From assembly GCA_905331475.1 (NCBI GenBank), contig CAJNYU010001520.1, forward strand, positions 157,974 to 221,973: a stretch of 64,000 nt of DNA, given 5' to 3'. The DNA is from Rotaria socialis (lineage: Eukaryota > Rotifera > Eurotatoria > Philodinida > Philodinidae). Position numbers and translations under genes: made by a program. The notes under the pieces are model-generated. The model was not told the origin of the DNA, searched no databases, and saw nothing but the letters and a program-made list of their open reading frames with translations. Shown here in pieces: positions 61,073 through 64,000 of the stretch (within the stretch, counting starts at the first letter, position 1; every line of letters begins with the position of its first letter).

Positions 61073-62004
61073 AAAATGAACGTAAAATTGCGATTAACCG
61101 TACTTTCTTTTTTTTCGAGATTATTCATGTATCAATTGCATCAAACGTCTCTGATTAGAAGACTACAATAATTCGGCAAATCAATAAAAGTTGTGTTTGC
61201 ATATAGATTTTGTTTTTAATTTCGACGTATCGACTAGTTAAACTGTCTTTTTTCAAGAATATAAGCAAATCAAATCTATATCAATATAAATTTTGGTTAT
61301 AGGAAGAAGAAAAAGAAAGAAACACTTTAGTAGATTTTTAAACGAACATATATTAAAGAAAGAAAGAAAGAAAGAAAGAAAGAGAAGTAGAGAGATAGAG
61401 AGAAAGAAAGACAGAAAGAAAGAAAGGGATGAAACACGTGTACATAAACTAATCAAAGGAACAGGAAAGCGAAAAGGAAAGAAAATTATAGATATACGTA
61501 CAAAGTGTATGCAATTCATTGGGTGTGGCTGTGGCTGTAAAGGATCTCTTGACCCACGCCCAAGCTTTGTCAGATCTTTTCGGAAAATATTTTTTTAAAG
61601 TGACATGTTAACTTGAATTTAAATTATTGATTCATTATGAGTAGCTAGAGTGTGTTATATACACCTACCAAAATACTAGGTATTCTGATGCTGCTGAAAT
61701 TTGATCAAATGACACAATATAATACAAGTATATCAGATCCAAAAATCAATAATTTTCGAATTGAAATATACTACAACATTCTGAGGTGAGGTCTGGTGAA
61801 GAGAAGTATCACGTTCACACCCAACACCAGAAAACAAATACTCTTGTCTACATAGTTTTAAACAAAATTGGTGCATTGTAATCTTTATTTCGAATATGAA
61901 TTCTATAAATGACACAGCAAGTTTTTTCAAGAAATAAAACTTAACATGTGTCACAGTTAACATGAGAATTTCAGTTGAGATTGGAATGCGTGAAAAAATA
62001 GAAA
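61073..62004. other. Intergenic with a (GAAA)n tract
   Basis: A GAAA/GAGA-rich tract spans about 61356-61428. Open frames over it are low-complexity. Nothing else recognised. Confidence 0.5.
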
Positions 62005-62311
62005 CCCAGGTCGAACATTACGGTGATCTGATACGATCGTAAACGGCCGTATACGGCAACGTTTACTACCGTTTTATAACGTTTCCGACCGTAAATCGCC
62101 GTAATTCGACGTTTTGGCATGCACCGTATTACGGCCGTATTTCGCCGTGTCGTAAACGGTTACTAACGGCCGTAATGTGGTCGGATATTGCAGTATTCGA
62201 CTGTATACGATCGTATATGGCACGATGCCAAACGACCGTAATACGGTGTATACCAAACAGCCGTAAATTGTGGCCAAACGGCCGTGTACGACAAAAGTTG
62301 ATCGACCTGGG
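62005..62311. repeat. CCCAGGTCGA...TCGACCTGGG palindromic element, CGGCCGTA-type interior
   Basis: Perfect 10-bp terminal inverted repeats, CCCAGGTCGA and TCGACCTGGG, possibly flanked by AAA on both sides. The interior is a dense series of degenerate words CGGCCGTAATACGG, ACGGCCGTATTTCG, GTAAACGGTTACTAACGGCC and so on, each nearly self-complementary. 307 bp, no coding capacity (several overlapping open frames are artefacts of the repeat). Confidence 0.85.
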
Positions 62312-63905
62312 AAATATCATTTCTGACAATGAAAAACACAATGAGTCGTTTCATAAAGATTATACTACGTTTTTATGTAGATACTTTTCGTCGAAAGCTG
62401 TAAAAATGAAGTTGATAGATTGTGTTGTCCTTCTGTGGTAATTTTTACGATCAACGTTTTTCACATTAGTTATTCTTCAACCTTGTAGTCATCCATCAAG
62501 CGTAATTTTTAATTTGTAGGCATTATAACAAGAAAATCGTATTCATTGATGAAAAACATATTATATAACTGCAATGAAACAACCGCATTCTTCATATGCA
62601 GTAATTCACAACGTCGAACTAAATTGAAATCTAATTATAGGGTAAATTAATCATTTTACATATCTATGTAATCATGAATAATGTGAATCCGAGAACGATA
62701 TGGACTACTCACGCTTATTTCATTTGACTAGTGTTAGTGTTGATACGAACTGATTATTGTATGACGATTACATTAAATCAAACACGTTTAACTACAATAC
62801 GTGTAACTATTCATTTTTATTTACTATAATGTTGAAGAACAAAACATTTTCTCATTGGGATTTTGGAACTAGAAGCGATTAGAGATCATTTTACTGATTG
62901 AAATATTTTTTTCGATATTTTCAATAATGAACATTGTTGAAAAAGATGTACCACGTAGCCGTGTTCTAGGATAATGCAAATAGAATTTTTTTCCACTAAA
63001 TGACATATCTTTCGATAAGAAATATCAACTTTTGTTCAATCTTCTGAACATAACTAGTTTCAATCATGCTTATTTAGATGAAAGGTTTTCACTTCGTATT
63101 GTCAAAAATGCAATTGTACCATTTACTATTTGATTCTTTTTTTCTCTATCAACAAAGATGAACTTTTAAGGTGTTCTTTTAGTCTTTTCAAGAATAAACT
63201 TGCTATTTTGAAATAGTTTTCATTGACTGTTAAATATATGTTGATTTATTTGTTTTCATAATCAAAATTTCTTACCATCACAGGAAGATATTCAATGTAT
63301 AATTTTCGCTATTTTCTAATGAAAAATGTATGCCAAAGATAAAAGATCGTCAATAAATGTTGTCGGTGCATATACGATGTAACACGACAACATAAAAGAT
63401 CAATTAGCGGTCTAGTCAATATTACAAGATTTGTTTTTTTGTCACTCTTAGGAATGCTTCTGATCTTTACGATCGATTGCACAACAATCAATTAAACCAT
63501 CAAAAGACCACTTTATGTAGTGAGCGGGAGGTTAAATTTTACAAACAGAAATGAAATTCATTTGATGCTGATTGCTTACCAATTGTCTATTTCTCACGAA
63601 TAACAAAAATGACTATAAATAGTAATGATTTTCAACGTTAGAAATCATTCCCCATCTTTCTTTCTCTTTTTACTATATTACATGTATTTTTTATTTTTTA
63701 ACTATTTTAGCTTGTATTCATACTGGCTATGGTTCAATAGCATAGGTAAATATTAGTTTTAGTTCTTTTATTTTATTTTTTTGTTGTCTCATCTTTTTAT
63801 CCCATTTATTTATTTTAATTTTATATAATGATAATTGTCTTTCTATTATCTATTTTAGTGATACAAAAAGTAAGTATACTTTTGTATATATTGTATATAT
63901 TTTAC
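62312..63905. other. Intergenic, nothing recognised
   Basis: AT-rich; no convincing exon. Short spliced-looking pieces near 63710-63870 (TTTTAG...GTAAAT, TTTTAG...GTAAGT) cannot be assembled into a gene. Confidence 0.35.
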
Positions 63906-64000
63906 GTCTTACGGAGGCCTTCCATACATCGGCGTGAAAACTGGCCAAGCCTATCTTGGTGCCCATAGCACGTACAGGCCGCATATAGATCTTCCTGTTG
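63906..64000. other. GC-richer open stretch at the window edge, possibly a partial exon or repeat
   Basis: The composition rises abruptly. The plus strand is open throughout (SYGGLPYIGVKTGQAYLGAH, then STYRPHIDLPV); the minus strand is also open in one frame. It runs off the window, so neither strand nor nature can be fixed. Confidence 0.25.

Noticed and set aside
61253-61598. Frames rich in Lys/Arg/Glu or Ser/Phe/Leu
   Set aside because: They are translations of the GAAA tract in the two directions.
62074-62441. Several overlapping open frames on both strands
   Set aside because: They lie in the CCCAGG palindromic element; openness on many frames follows from the repeat composition.
1-64000. 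tRNA or rRNA genes
   Set aside because: I looked for B-box-like GGTTCGAATCC words and conserved rRNA stretches by eye and saw none that fold; a covariance-model scan would be needed to exclude them.
1-64000. Autonomous transposons or viral insertions
   Set aside because: No reverse transcriptase, integrase, transposase or capsid motif is readable; all repeats found are non-coding.

Overview
The window is animal nuclear DNA. It is AT-rich, and almost every gene is split by many short GT-AG introns, typically 45-65 nt. The gene set is metazoan: Dicer, a Dve-type homeobox gene, the PEDS1 desaturase, VPS50/syndetin, a SLC38-like transporter, a Mpv17/PXMP2 protein, a peptide GPCR and an amidated cyclic neuropeptide. 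The tiny introns, the compact gene clusters, a tetratricopeptide fragment of kinesin-light-chain type and a lophotrochozoan-looking neuropeptide suggest a rotifer, probably bdelloid. That placement is inference from general features; no marker gene settles it. I rebuilt exon structures by hand from splice sites and reading phase; where noted, all phases close to a single open frame.

Layout. 1.6-2.2 kb: a PLAC8/cornifelin-type Cys-rich protein. 3.2-4.2 kb: a frame-broken TPR fragment abutting a nested repeat element. 6.7-12.4 kb: a complete Dicer (21 exons, 1470 aa). 16.4-17.5 kb: an N-formylglutamate-amidohydrolase-like secreted protein. Tail to tail with it at 17.6-18.0 kb: a CCHamide/GGNG-like neuropeptide precursor on the minus strand. 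20.8-22.7 kb: PEDS1 (TMEM189/Kua). 22.9-23.4 kb: an assembly gap flanked by inverted repeats. 24.3-24.9 kb: a large foldback element. 24.9-30.7 kb: a gene-poor, microsatellite-rich stretch leading into a Dve homologue (30.7-32.6 kb). 33.9-35.6 kb: an unrecognised 319-aa protein ending in a CaaX box, whose stop codon overlaps that of a convergent tubulin-tyrosine-ligase-like gene (35.6-36.9 kb). 38.9-41.0 kb: a rhodopsin-class peptide receptor. 41.4-42.2 kb: a second foldback of the 24.3 kb family. 42.6-47.5 kb: a SLC38-like amino acid transporter on the minus strand whose introns hold three separate repeat elements. 50.3-56.3 kb: VPS50 (20 exons, 920 aa). 56.6-57.7 kb: a Mpv17/PXMP2-family protein. 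59.5-61.1 kb: a small unrecognised gene with a repeat element in its first intron. The last 3 kb hold another repeat and mostly non-coding sequence.

The least explained signal is the repeat population. One group (six copies) has CCC...GGG ends, mostly CCCAGG...CCTGGG, and its interiors are built from short degenerate palindromic words that differ between copies. A second group comprises long foldbacks with arms of one to several hundred bases. Every run of N in the window falls inside or between inverted arms. Several copies sit in introns, one of which would otherwise be only 49 nt. The genes are otherwise independent housekeeping, RNA-silencing and signalling genes, with no operon-like logic.
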